Shown in pieces: positions 1 through 7,715 of a stretch of DNA of 61,325 bases. A program made the translations under genes and the position numbers. Location: assembly GCA_910588465.1 (NCBI GenBank), contig CAJUOP010000013.1:1-61325 (forward strand), written 5' to 3'. Position 1 is the stretch's first letter, and every line of letters starts with the position of its first letter. The notes beneath the pieces are model-generated. The model did no database searches, was not told the DNA's origin, and saw nothing but the letters and a program-made list of their open reading frames with translations. This DNA is from an uncultured Christensenellaceae bacterium. GTDB lineage: Bacteria > Bacillota > Clostridia > Christensenellales > Borkfalkiaceae.

Positions 1-57
1 GAAAGTGCAACTCTTAAAAATTTAGTTTTTTAATTCCCTATGGGAAGTGCGCTTTAT
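1..57 (-). repeat. Conserved intergenic box, copy 1 (box A)
   Basis: Read on the minus strand this starts with GCGCACTTCCCATAGGGAA and ends with TTTTTAAGAGTTGCACTTTC. The same order of blocks occurs at 47703-47754 and 53045-53098. It contains the imperfect palindrome TTCCCATAGGGAA followed by an A-rich stretch and AAGAGTTGCACTT. In the other two copies a terminator-like hairpin follows within about 20 nt; here that part would lie outside the window. Function unknown. Confidence 0.7.
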
Positions 58-74
58 GTTTGGCTTTTTTATTT

Positions 75-104
75 GCATTGCCGTCGGAAATTCCGCGGCA
101 ATGC
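75..104. other. Strong intergenic hairpin after the GDPD gene
   Basis: GCATTGCCG pairs with CGGCAATGC around an inner CGGAA/TTCCG stem, giving a nearly perfect long hairpin just past the stop of the minus-strand GDPD gene. No U-run follows on the minus strand, so it may stabilise the mRNA end rather than act as a classic intrinsic terminator. Confidence 0.5.
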
Positions 105-105
105 A

Positions 106-951
106 TTATTTCATTTTTTGCGTTAAATAGTCCCGACAGGCGAACAGCCAGTCCGTTTGGATAAAATCGAACCCGTGGTCGATAAACCAACCCCAGCCGT
201 GATCCTTGCCGATATTATAAGCGGAGTCGTCCGTATGCCCGTCGGAAATCACGTCGCGCTCGTCGTAAACGATCGCGTTTCCCCAAATCAGCAGCCCTCT
301 TTCTTTCAGTTTTTTTAAATAGTCGGGCTGAATAATTTCCGCGTCCCCTCTTTCCGCCAACAGTTCGTTTCCGATAAACTTTATGCCGCTTTCGAGCAGC
401 CAGTCAGATGTGGAATCGATATTGCGCACCATCTGCATGAACATTAACGAGGGCGCGATTTTCAAAACCGTTTCCAGCGATTCCCTGTCCGCATACGACT
501 TTATAATGACCTGCTTTTCCACGCCTGCACGGTATATCTCTTCCGTAATGCCTTCCATGTCCGTCCAGAATTTATCTACGTTGATGTAAACCTTCCCCTT
601 TAACAGCGCAAAGATTTCGGCGAGCGTGGGCACGCGATAGTGCGTCGGCACAAGGTCGGCGTTTAACAGCGGCGTGCGAAGCACCTCCTCCGCCGTGCTT
701 TCCGCGATCGGCTTGCCGCCCTGCAAATATCTATGCTCCATTCCCGGGTGAAACACGAAAAACTTTCCGTCCTTCGATTTGGAAACGTCCAACTCCACCA
801 CGTCCGCGCCCTGGTCAAGCGCGGCAAGAAACGCCGCCGTCGAATTGCAGGGGATATTCGCGCCGCACACGCCGCGGTGCGCCACCAAAAACGGCAGCTT
901 GTTGTTTTTGCGGTTTTCCGCAATGGGTTTTTCAAAATCGAACTTCAACAT
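106..951 (-). CDS. Glycerophosphodiester phosphodiesterase family protein
   Basis: Predicted to hydrolyse glycerophosphodiesters to glycerol-3-phosphate plus an alcohol. At 281 aa it has the usual GDPD barrel length. Catalytic and metal-binding signatures are visible: HRG at residues 25-27, the NST/AF segment at 36-41, ExD at 53-55 (VELDV), and His68 in FVFHPG. No signal peptide is seen, so it is probably cytosolic. The ATG follows AAAGG with a short spacer. It appears monocistronic, separated from the upstream MerR gene by a hairpin. Substrate is not predictable. Family call is firm; exact enzyme is an inference. Confidence 0.9.
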   Translation of the reverse strand: MLKFDFEKPIAENRKNNKLPFLVAHRGVCGANIPCNSTAAFLAALDQGADVVELDVSKSKDGKFFVFHPGMEHRYLQGGKPIAESTAEEVLRTPLLNADLVPTHYRVPTLAEIFALLKGKVYINVDKFWTDMEGITEEIYRAGVEKQVIIKSYADRESLETVLKIAPSLMFMQMVRNIDSTSDWLLESGIKFIGNELLAERGDAEIIQPDYLKKLKERGLLIWGNAIVYDERDVISDGHTDDSAYNIGKDHGWGWFIDHGFDFIQTDWLFACRDYLTQKMK

Positions 952-1023
952 TTTTACACCTTTCCTTTTTCGAAAAAATTTGTTTTTATAATTTTACAAG
1001 CGCGCCGCCTTATCCGAACGGAA

Positions 1024-1053
1024 AGAGCTCCGCCCCCTTACCGTCGGAGCTCT
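1024..1053 (-). terminator. Probable terminator of the MerR gene
   Basis: AGAGCTCCG and CGGAGCTCT form a 9-bp stem with a 12-nt loop immediately downstream of the minus-strand MerR gene. The U-run after it is short and interrupted, so efficiency is uncertain. Confidence 0.45.
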
Positions 1054-1070
1054 CTTTGTTCAAACCTTTT

Positions 1071-1787
1071 TCAATCCGAATACGTTTCGGTATGAAAGTT
1101 GTTCGCGCCGCAATGCGGACAGACAAGCTTGCGCGTTTTGGGCGTGTGCGCCGAAAAGATAAACTTTCCGAAACGCGGACGGAATTTCTTTCCGCAATCC
1201 GTGCACACATAGGCAAGATTGCGATACGCAAATACGGTGGCGCCCGCCGCCAACGCAGCTGCGCAGGGCAACGCGACGGCAAACGGAATCCACCAGCCGT
1301 AAACGTCCCATAAAACCGCGGTCGTAACGATTGCCGCGTCCACGATCAGTCCCACGGCAAGCAGCGCCGCATAAGTCGCCCTCTGTTTCTTTTTTCCCTT
1401 CATGATCGTCCGTATGTCAAAAAAAGAATTTCGGGAAATCGCTCTGCCCTCGGCAATTTCGTGCCTGATCGCCTGAATGCCGTCCCGCTGAGAAAGCTTT
1501 TCGCGCAGTTCTTCCTCCAACTCGCGTTCCCGCGTTTCCAGCACGCGCAGCAGCACGTTTCGGCAGTTAGTCTCGTCCGACAAAATCTCCCGGATCTCCG
1601 CCAACCCCAGCCCCAGCTGCTTATACATACAGATTATTTGCAGCCGACGCAGGCTCTCCTCGCCGTAAAGCCTTCTGCCGCCCTCCGAAAGCGATTCGGG
1701 CTTTAACAGCCCCTCTCTGTCGTAGTACTGAACGCACCGCACCGAAACCCCGCAAAGCTCGGCGATTTCTCCCGTAGAATATGACAT
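1071..1787 (-). CDS. MerR-type regulator with membrane segments and C-terminal zinc ribbon
   Basis: A winged helix-turn-helix of the MerR type fills residues 1-70 (GEIAELCGVSVRCVQYYD, then RRLYGEESLRRL), followed by a coiled coil (about 70-125). After it come two hydrophobic segments (about 137-157 and 163-188) and a CTDC...CPHC four-cysteine ribbon at the C-terminus. The last two parts are unusual for MerR proteins and suggest a membrane-tethered regulator, possibly sensing an envelope signal or metal. A strong AAGGAGG site precedes the ATG. DNA target and signal are unknown. 238 aa. Confidence 0.85.
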   Translation of the reverse strand: MSYSTGEIAELCGVSVRCVQYYDREGLLKPESLSEGGRRLYGEESLRRLQIICMYKQLGLGLAEIREILSDETNCRNVLLRVLETRERELEEELREKLSQRDGIQAIRHEIAEGRAISRNSFFDIRTIMKGKKKQRATYAALLAVGLIVDAAIVTTAVLWDVYGWWIPFAVALPCAAALAAGATVFAYRNLAYVCTDCGKKFRPRFGKFIFSAHTPKTRKLVCPHCGANNFHTETYSD

Positions 1788-1864
1788 ACCTACCTCCTTA
1801 CGCCCACTTTACTACATGACGCAACGTAACGAGCAAGCGTTTTGCGGCGCTTTTTTAAAAAATT

Positions 1865-2572
1865 TCAAATATTTTTTTCTTTCTTCCCCGAACCCGATTT
1901 TTTTAACGCAAGACGGTAGCTTTCGTCGACGCGGCAAAACAACTCTTCCCGATTTACCGAGCCGTCCAGCACCAGCGAAACCCAGCTGCGCTTGTTCATG
2001 TGATATCCGCGGAAATACCGTTTGCCGTCCGCGATTTTGTCGAGCTCGGCGGGGTCGATCCGAAGGTCGATAATCTCCGCGACCTCGTCCGAATCCAGCC
2101 CAAGCTTCCGCCTGCTCGCCTTTAACAGCACGCCGTACCATTTGCGGTTGTCTTTTCTGCGCCATATCGCGCTGTCGGGAGAGGACTCCCACAAAAATTC
2201 GGGCTCGTCGCCGTAGCGCCCGCGCACGTACGCAATTACGCCGTTCGCGTCCGCGCCGTCGAATGCGCGGCTGCAAAAACAGCGTACAGCGATCTCAGTC
2301 AGCGCCCGTTCGTATTCCTCGCGCACGCTTCCCACAAAGCTGCCCTCCGCCTCGTCCGCAAGATACAGCGTATACAAATCGCCCGTTTCCGCGTCGGTCA
2401 CCTCCGCCGCGATTTCGCCCTTTTCGGATACGGTCGCCGTGAATATCAGTTCGTCTGCACAGATGCGCTTGCGGTACAAATAACCGCTCCCGCTCTTTAT
2501 AAATCCGTACGAAGAAAGCTTTTCCGCGACCGCCGTCTTTTTGTCGAAGATCCGTTGGATGATTTTATTCAT
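1865..2572 (-). CDS. MmcQ/YjbR family protein
   Basis: Residues about 125-225 match the MmcQ/YjbR fold (WRRKDNRKWYGVLL, then RYFRGYHMNKRSWVSLVLDG), a small CyaY-like DNA-binding domain of unclear biological role. Residues 1-120 form an extra N-terminal part seen in longer clostridial members. The start chosen is ATG at 2572 (MNKIIQRIF), because an upstream extension would run through the upp 3' end. It lies 50 bp downstream of upp and may be read from the same transcript. C-terminus is very lysine-rich. 235 aa; function unknown. Confidence 0.75.
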   Translation of the reverse strand: MNKIIQRIFDKKTAVAEKLSSYGFIKSGSGYLYRKRICADELIFTATVSEKGEIAAEVTDAETGDLYTLYLADEAEGSFVGSVREEYERALTEIAVRCFCSRAFDGADANGVIAYVRGRYGDEPEFLWESSPDSAIWRRKDNRKWYGVLLKASRRKLGLDSDEVAEIIDLRIDPAELDKIADGKRYFRGYHMNKRSWVSLVLDGSVNREELFCRVDESYRLALKKSGSGKKEKNI

Positions 2573-2622
2573 AACGCCCCGTTCTGATAAAAAATCCGAA
2601 CAGCACGTTCGGATTTTTTCCG

Positions 2623-3261
2623 TTATTTCGTTCCGAAAAGTCTGTCGCCCGCGTCGCCCAAACCGGGCAGGATATACGCGTGCTCGTTCAGTTCTCTGTC
2701 CATAGTGGAAACGTAAATTTTTACGTCCGGATGAGCTTTCGCGACCCGCTCCACGCCCTCTGGCGCGCCGATTACGGACATCAGCTTTATTTTTTTGCAG
2801 CCGCGCTTTTTTAAAGCGGACAGCGCGTCGCAGGCGGAGCCGCCCGTCGCCAGCATGGGATCCACTAAAAACACCGTCTTTTTCTCGATTCCTTCGGGCA
2901 GCTTGCAATAGTATTCCTTGGGCTCGAACGTCTCCTCGTCGCGATACATTCCGATGTGCCCGACCCGCGCCGTGGGGAACACCTTATGCACGCCGTTCAC
3001 CATGCCCAGCCCCGCGCGGAGAATGGGCACGATGGCGATGCTCTCTTCCGCCACTTTGTACTGCGTGCACGTCTCCAACGGCGTTTCCACCTGCACGGGA
3101 ACCAACTCCACGTCGCGCATACTCTCGTACGTCATCATGGTGGTAATCTCCTCCACCAGCTCGCGGAATTCTTTCATCCCCGTTTTTTTATCGCGCAGGA
3201 TCGCGATTTTATGCTTGATCAGCGGATGATCGAATACGAATACGTTATCGAATTTCTTCAT
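2623..3261 (-). CDS. upp: Uracil phosphoribosyltransferase
   Basis: Converts uracil plus PRPP to UMP in pyrimidine salvage. The 212-aa protein has the family N-terminus (MKKFDNVFVFDHPLIKHK), the FRELVEEIT segment and the PRPP loop VDPMLATGGSA. ATG at 3261 is preferred over an in-frame upstream extension because the MKKF start matches the family. Its first 17 bases overlap the end of the upstream uracil permease gene, indicating translational coupling. Together the two genes import and trap uracil. Confidence 0.96.
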   Translation of the reverse strand: MKKFDNVFVFDHPLIKHKIAILRDKKTGMKEFRELVEEITTMMTYESMRDVELVPVQVETPLETCTQYKVAEESIAIVPILRAGLGMVNGVHKVFPTARVGHIGMYRDEETFEPKEYYCKLPEGIEKKTVFLVDPMLATGGSACDALSALKKRGCKKIKLMSVIGAPEGVERVAKAHPDVKIYVSTMDRELNEHAYILPGLGDAGDRLFGTK

Positions 3262-4735
3262 TGCGTTCTTCCTCTTCCGTTTTTTCGGGCGCGGACGTTT
3301 CCGCGACCCCCTCCGCGGGCTCCGCCGCATCCTCGATGGTCAGCTGTACGGGCTCGTCTGCGTTCTTATCCTTCTTGCCCTTGATATTCACCAAAAGATT
3401 GGTCAAAATACCGAGGATGAGCGAGCAGGCAACCGAAGTAAGCGTTACTTTCCCGAACGCGAGCGCAAGTCCGCCCACGCCCGTGATGAGAATTACCGAA
3501 ACGACGAACAGATTGCGGTTGTCGTTTAAGTCCACTTTCTGAATCATCTTCAAGCCCGAAACCGCGATAAAGCCGTAGAGCGCGATGCACACGCCGCCCA
3601 TCACGCAGCTTGGAATTGTGGAAAGGAAAATCGTAAACGGAGCGATAAACGAAATGACGATCGCCATCACCGCCGTCGTAAGAATGGTCACGATGGAAGC
3701 ATTCCCCGAAATGGCGACGCATCCCACCGATTCGCCGTAGGTGGTGTTGGGGCAGCCGCCGAAGAACGCGCCCGCGATCGAACCCACGCCGTCGCCCAAA
3801 AGCGTGCGGTGCAGCCCCGGCTCCTTCAAAAGATCCGTTTCGATAATGGAGGAAATATTCTTATGATCGGCAAGGTGCTCTGCAAATACCACGAACGCGA
3901 CGGGAATATACGCCACCGCGATCGTTCCGACGTACGCTCCGATAGTGCCCGTGCCCGCGTCGTAGCCGCCCTTAAACGCTTCGATAAACGCGAAGTCGGG
4001 GTACCATGCGCTGCCCTCGGAAAGGGCGCTGAATTTGGTAAAGTCGATAATGCGCATCGCCTCGGCGCCCTCGATATAGCTGAATCCCGTAAAGATCGCC
4101 GCCAGAACGTAGCCCGCGAGAATCCCGATAATGAACGGGATCATCTTCATGAGCTTCTTTCCGTAAACCGAGCAGACCACGGTCACCGCAAGGGTGACGA
4201 TCGCACAGATCAGGCAAAGGATGGAGTTGGTGTTCATGATATAGGCGTTTCCGTTGGACGCCGCGCTCGTCGCCTGCGCGATCGCGCTGCCCGCGAGCGA
4301 GAGCCCGATAAGGGCAACCGTGGGACCGATGACGACGGCGGGCATGATTTTATCGATCCACTTTACGCCCGCAAATTTTACGATAAGGGAGATGATCACG
4401 TATACGATCCCCGCGAACACCGCGCCGATCAAAAGCCCCAAATAGCCCAGCGACATCGAAACCCCGCCCGCAAACGCCGCGCTCATCGAGCCGATAAACG
4501 CGAACGAGCTTCCCAAAAACACGGGGCTCTTAAACTTTGTAAACAGCAGATAAACGATCGTTCCCACGCCCGCGCCGAACAGCGCCGCGGAGTTGGACAT
4601 TTCGATCCCCGCATTTCCGCCGACCATCATGGGGACCGCAATCGTCGCCGCCAGAATGGCAAGCAGCTGTTGCAGCGCAAACAAAATCAGCTGACCCGTT
4701 TTGGGTCTGTCCTTCACGCCGTACACCAACTTCAT
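3245..4735 (-). CDS. uraA: Uracil/xanthine permease (NCS2 family)
   Basis: A multi-pass NCS2 nucleobase transporter, about 496 aa, with many hydrophobic segments. It carries the family motif region around GGCPNTTYGES and GAFFGGCPNTT, and an N-terminal QQLLAILAATIAVPMMVGG segment. ATG at 4735 is chosen because AGAGAGG lies 7 nt upstream; a second ATG two codons earlier is too close to that site. The C-terminus is acidic (about 40 aa). The gene is followed by upp, which favours uracil as substrate; xanthine remains possible. Confidence 0.9.
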   Translation of the reverse strand: MKLVYGVKDRPKTGQLILFALQQLLAILAATIAVPMMVGGNAGIEMSNSAALFGAGVGTIVYLLFTKFKSPVFLGSSFAFIGSMSAAFAGGVSMSLGYLGLLIGAVFAGIVYVIISLIVKFAGVKWIDKIMPAVVIGPTVALIGLSLAGSAIAQATSAASNGNAYIMNTNSILCLICAIVTLAVTVVCSVYGKKLMKMIPFIIGILAGYVLAAIFTGFSYIEGAEAMRIIDFTKFSALSEGSAWYPDFAFIEAFKGGYDAGTGTIGAYVGTIAVAYIPVAFVVFAEHLADHKNISSIIETDLLKEPGLHRTLLGDGVGSIAGAFFGGCPNTTYGESVGCVAISGNASIVTILTTAVMAIVISFIAPFTIFLSTIPSCVMGGVCIALYGFIAVSGLKMIQKVDLNDNRNLFVVSVILITGVGGLALAFGKVTLTSVACSLILGILTNLLVNIKGKKDKNADEPVQLTIEDAAEPAEGVAETSAPEKTEEEERNEEIR

Positions 4736-4806
4736 ATCCATACCTCTCTTTTGTTTATATTTTCGGATTTCTCCGAGATTTACCGCCGTAAAATTCAACT
4801 TGTATT

Positions 4807-4835
4807 ACTTTACCACATTTCGATCAAAAACGCAA
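4807..4835 (-). promoter_or_regulatory. Promoter of uraA-upp
   Basis: On the minus strand TTGCGT (4835-4830), 17 bp, then TAAAGT (4812-4807) with an upstream TG extended -10. No PyrR-type attenuator is evident in the roughly 65-nt leader. Confidence 0.6.
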
Positions 4836-4860
4836 CGGGTCGCGGAAAATTTTCCGCAAA

Positions 4861-4907
4861 AAATTTATAAAAATTCGGCGCTTCCCGAAAAAGGGAAAAC
4901 GCCGAAT
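4861..4907 (-). terminator. Terminator of the radC-kinase-regulator operon
   Basis: ATTCGGCG pairs with CGCCGAAT around an inner TTCCC/GGGAA stem, followed by TTTTTATAAATTTTTT on the minus strand. It begins 2 nt after the response-regulator stop. Confidence 0.85.
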
Positions 4908-4909
4908 AT

Positions 4910-5560
4910 TCATCCTGTAATCGTATCGCGCATTTTTTCCACCGCGTCCGTTCTGCCTGCCGCGCCGAGCTTTACGTAAATGGTGGAAATATAATTGCGG
5001 GCGGTGCCGTCCGTCAGCTTTAACGCCGCGGCAACCTGCTTGTTTGTAAAGCCCTCGTAAATCATAAGCGCGATCTCCGTTTCGCGGTCGGAAAGCGAAA
5101 AGGCGCGCTTTAACTTAATTTCTCTGTCGCTGGTCACCATGCGGGCGGCGTCGGCAATGCGCCGCGCGATTTTGGCGGGCAGAATGGTATCCCCCGCATA
5201 GGCGTTTTTCACGGCGTCCACCAGCGCGGAAGAAGAGGTATCCTTTAAAAGATATCCGCTCGCGCCGTTGTTGATGGCGTTTAAAATATAGTCGCTGTCG
5301 TCGAACGTCGTTAAAATAACCACCTTCACCGCGGGCATTCTGCGCTTGATTTCCTGCGTGGCGATCACTCCGTTCATGTTGGGCATACGGATGTCCATAA
5401 GCACCACGTCGGGCGCGCAGCTTTCGGTAAGCGCGATCGCCTCGAAGCCGTCCCGCGCGATCCCCACCACCTCGATTTCCTCGTATGCGGCAAGCACGCT
5501 CTTGATCCCGTCCGCCAAAATTGCCTGATCGTCGGCAAGCAGCACTTTAATTTTTTTCAC
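4910..5560 (-). CDS. NarL/FixJ-type response regulator
   Basis: Receiver domain (residues 3-118) with the acidic pocket LLADDQ, phosphoacceptor Asp in VVLMDIRMP, the switch Thr in ILTTFDD and the conserved Lys in YLLKDT. A LuxR-type HTH (about 145-205) contains LSDRETEIALMI and GTARNYIS. GTG at 5560 is preferred: AAGGAG lies 6 nt upstream. An earlier in-frame GTG at 5578 has no such site. The start overlaps the kinase stop by 14 nt. Expected to be phosphorylated by the partner kinase and bind DNA as a dimer; target unknown. Confidence 0.92.
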   Translation of the reverse strand: MKKIKVLLADDQAILADGIKSVLAAYEEIEVVGIARDGFEAIALTESCAPDVVLMDIRMPNMNGVIATQEIKRRMPAVKVVILTTFDDSDYILNAINNGASGYLLKDTSSSALVDAVKNAYAGDTILPAKIARRIADAARMVTSDREIKLKRAFSLSDRETEIALMIYEGFTNKQVAAALKLTDGTARNYISTIYVKLGAAGRTDAVEKMRDTITG

Positions 5561-6803
5561 CCGAATCTCCTTTTCCACCGTCCGCCGGCAGCGTTAAATG
5601 TATTTCGAAGCCCTCGTCCGCTTCCGTCTCGAACCACACGCTCCCGCCCAAGCTCTCCGCGCGGTCGTGCATTCCCGAAAGCCCGAAGCCCTCCTTCAAA
5701 GAAGAAATTTCCAAGCCCTTGCCGTTGTCCGAAAGCAGGAAACGGATCTGCCCGCCCTCCTGTTTCAGCTCAAAGTAAAACGCCGTCGCGCCGCCGTGGC
5801 GCAGTCCGTTGGAAATGCCCTCTTTCAATGTGTTGCAAATAAAGCGGCTTTTCGCGTCGCACAGCGTTAAATCGTCCACCGTGCTGCGCACCGCGATTCC
5901 CGTACCGTCCGTGGTATCGTGAATAATGCTCTCTATCTGCTCTTTCAGCGTAAGCTCGCCGCCCGTACCCGAAAGAAGGTGTACGCTTTCGCGCAACTCT
6001 TCCAGGGCGTGCTTTGCCTGTAGGTTCGCCGCCGAAATACGCAGCTTCGCCTCCTCGGGATCGCTTTCCATCACCAGCTTCGCCGCCTCCGTCTGCATAA
6101 TAACGGTGGTAATGGAGTGTCCCGCCGTATCATGAATATCCTTTGCAATCCTCTGGCGCTCTTCCAGCGCGGTGATTTCCTGCAATTCCTTATAAGCGAT
6201 CCGCAGCTTTTCGCTGCTGACGTTCAGCTCGTCGAACGCCATGCGCAGCTCTTTGTTTTTACTCACCGTCTGCACGGTGAAATTGATGATCAAAAAGTGC
6301 AGCACTAACAGAATAATATCGTTGATTCCGCTCGAAATGAGATTCCCCACCGAAACCGCGCTGCCGCGCAACCAGCCCGAGACGGCGAACGCGCACAAAA
6401 ATAAAATAATGCTTGCAACCAGCATTGCGATGCTTCCCGCAAGGCTCTTCTGGTTTACGTAAAATTCGGTCAGAATAATAATGTACAGCGTGGAGATCAG
6501 CGTGCCGTCCGTAAACACGGTAAGCGTAAGCAGCAGCACGATATCCAGCACGTAACACACCGTCTTTGCCCCGTAGCTCTTCAACGCCCAAATTTTTATC
6601 ACGTTTTCTACGGTAAGCACCAAAGAGGCGGGAAGCAGCACATACCAGGCGGGGAATCCGCCCAGATAGCGCGCGTTGCGGTTGTTCACAACAAGCACGA
6701 TTTCCACCGTGATCAAAAGACATAAAACGATGGTGTTCATGGCGTACAGATAAAACGGTTTCAGTCCGTTTGCAGTTTCTTTTTCCGCGTTTCTCGTACT
6801 CAT
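5547..6803 (-). CDS. Sensor histidine kinase (NarL-partner, HisKA_3 type)
   Basis: 418 aa with about six transmembrane segments in residues 20-175, then a coiled-coil linker. The HisKA_3 motif is LEERQRIAKDIHDTAGHS, with phospho-accepting His in DIHDT. A GHKL ATPase follows, with N box GISNGLRHGG and G1/G2 boxes DNGKGL and GFGLSGMHDR. There is no obvious extracytoplasmic sensor domain, so it may sense the membrane itself, as DesK-like and LiaS-like kinases do (inference). Its ATG overlaps the radC stop as ATGA. Confidence 0.92.
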   Translation of the reverse strand: MSTRNAEKETANGLKPFYLYAMNTIVLCLLITVEIVLVVNNRNARYLGGFPAWYVLLPASLVLTVENVIKIWALKSYGAKTVCYVLDIVLLLTLTVFTDGTLISTLYIIILTEFYVNQKSLAGSIAMLVASIILFLCAFAVSGWLRGSAVSVGNLISSGINDIILLVLHFLIINFTVQTVSKNKELRMAFDELNVSSEKLRIAYKELQEITALEERQRIAKDIHDTAGHSITTVIMQTEAAKLVMESDPEEAKLRISAANLQAKHALEELRESVHLLSGTGGELTLKEQIESIIHDTTDGTGIAVRSTVDDLTLCDAKSRFICNTLKEGISNGLRHGGATAFYFELKQEGGQIRFLLSDNGKGLEISSLKEGFGLSGMHDRAESLGGSVWFETEADEGFEIHLTLPADGGKGDSGEKN

Positions 6804-7525
6804 TCGATGTGCTTCCCCGTCATAATTTTATCCATGGAAAAATCGCGCTTGATGCTTTCCAGTCTCCCCACGAGGAAATAGCTGTAAGTGCCGTCCGCGC
6901 CCGTGATCACGTGGTCGCGCAGGCATACGTTGTTCATCATACAGCACATTTGCAGTTGAACGGTAAATTTATCGTCCTGCGCGGAGGGCTTGCAGGTGCA
7001 GTCGGGATGATTGTGCGCCACCACAAGTCCGTCCGGACGGTGCGCCGCAAGAAACCTGCTCACCTCTTCGGCGGGCACGTTCGCCTTTCCCGAATCGTAC
7101 GAGGTAAATTTCTTTACCGCCTTTACGTTTCCCCTCGAATCGGTGCAGAACAGCTCCAACACCTCCACCGAAAGGGAGCGGTAACGCTCGGCAAGATATT
7201 GCACGAACGCGTGCAGGCTGTAAGCGGAGGGCATTTGCTGCGAATCCTCCTCCCTCGGCTTTACCCGCTCGAACAAAAGCCCCACGCAGCGGAGATAGCG
7301 CGCGGTCGAAACGCCCACGCCCTCCACCGTGACGAGCTGCTCCACGGGCGCCGAAAACACCCCGCTAAGGCTTCCGAACGCGTCGATGAGCGCGTGCGCG
7401 ACGGGATTCGTGTTCTTGCGGGGCTGCGCGCCGAAAAGCAGGATTTCCAAAAGCTCGTGATCCTGCAAACGACCGCCCTCGCCGTCCAAACGCTCCATTA
7501 TGCGCTTCCTGTGCCCTTCGTGCAT
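6800..7525 (-). CDS. radC: RadC family JAB/MPN domain protein
   Basis: N-terminal helix-hairpin-helix-like region (residues 1-95) and a C-terminal JAMM metalloprotease-like domain with HNHPD...PSAQD, the RadC signature. The name implies DNA repair, but a true repair role is not established for the family. ATG at 7525 is chosen because AGAGG precedes it closely. 241 aa. The stop overlaps the start of the histidine kinase gene (ATGA), an unusual coupling of RadC to a two-component system. Confidence 0.9.
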   Translation of the reverse strand: MHEGHRKRIMERLDGEGGRLQDHELLEILLFGAQPRKNTNPVAHALIDAFGSLSGVFSAPVEQLVTVEGVGVSTARYLRCVGLLFERVKPREEDSQQMPSAYSLHAFVQYLAERYRSLSVEVLELFCTDSRGNVKAVKKFTSYDSGKANVPAEEVSRFLAAHRPDGLVVAHNHPDCTCKPSAQDDKFTVQLQMCCMMNNVCLRDHVITGADGTYSYFLVGRLESIKRDFSMDKIMTGKHIE

Positions 7526-7541
7526 AGCAACCTCTCGATGT

Positions 7542-7571
7542 ATTTTAACATACAACGGCAAAGCGTGTCAA
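7542..7571 (-). promoter_or_regulatory. Promoter of radC operon
   Basis: TTGACA (7571-7566), 18 bp, TAAAAT (7547-7542), with TG before the -10 box. It lies back to back with the pepV promoter. Confidence 0.75.
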
Positions 7572-7610
7572 GCGGTGGCGGAAAGCTTTTTAAAACCTGA
7601 ACGGAAAGTA

Positions 7611-7639
7611 TTGACATCGCCGAGGGTTTGTGCTACAAT
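7611..7639 (+). promoter_or_regulatory. Promoter of the dipeptidase gene
   Basis: TTGACA (7611-7616), 17 bp, TACAAT (7634-7639) with an extended TG. Near-consensus sigma-A promoter. Confidence 0.85.
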
Positions 7640-7715
7640 AAAAACAATCGAAGCATTTTCCGTCCGAAGCCCTGTTTTGCACGAAGTTTCAAATGTTCCG
7701 ATTAAGGAGAACGTT

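Noticed and set aside
3809..4870. 353-codon plus-strand frame opposite uraA
   Set aside because: Shadow of the permease; Arg/His-rich translation with no recognisable domain.
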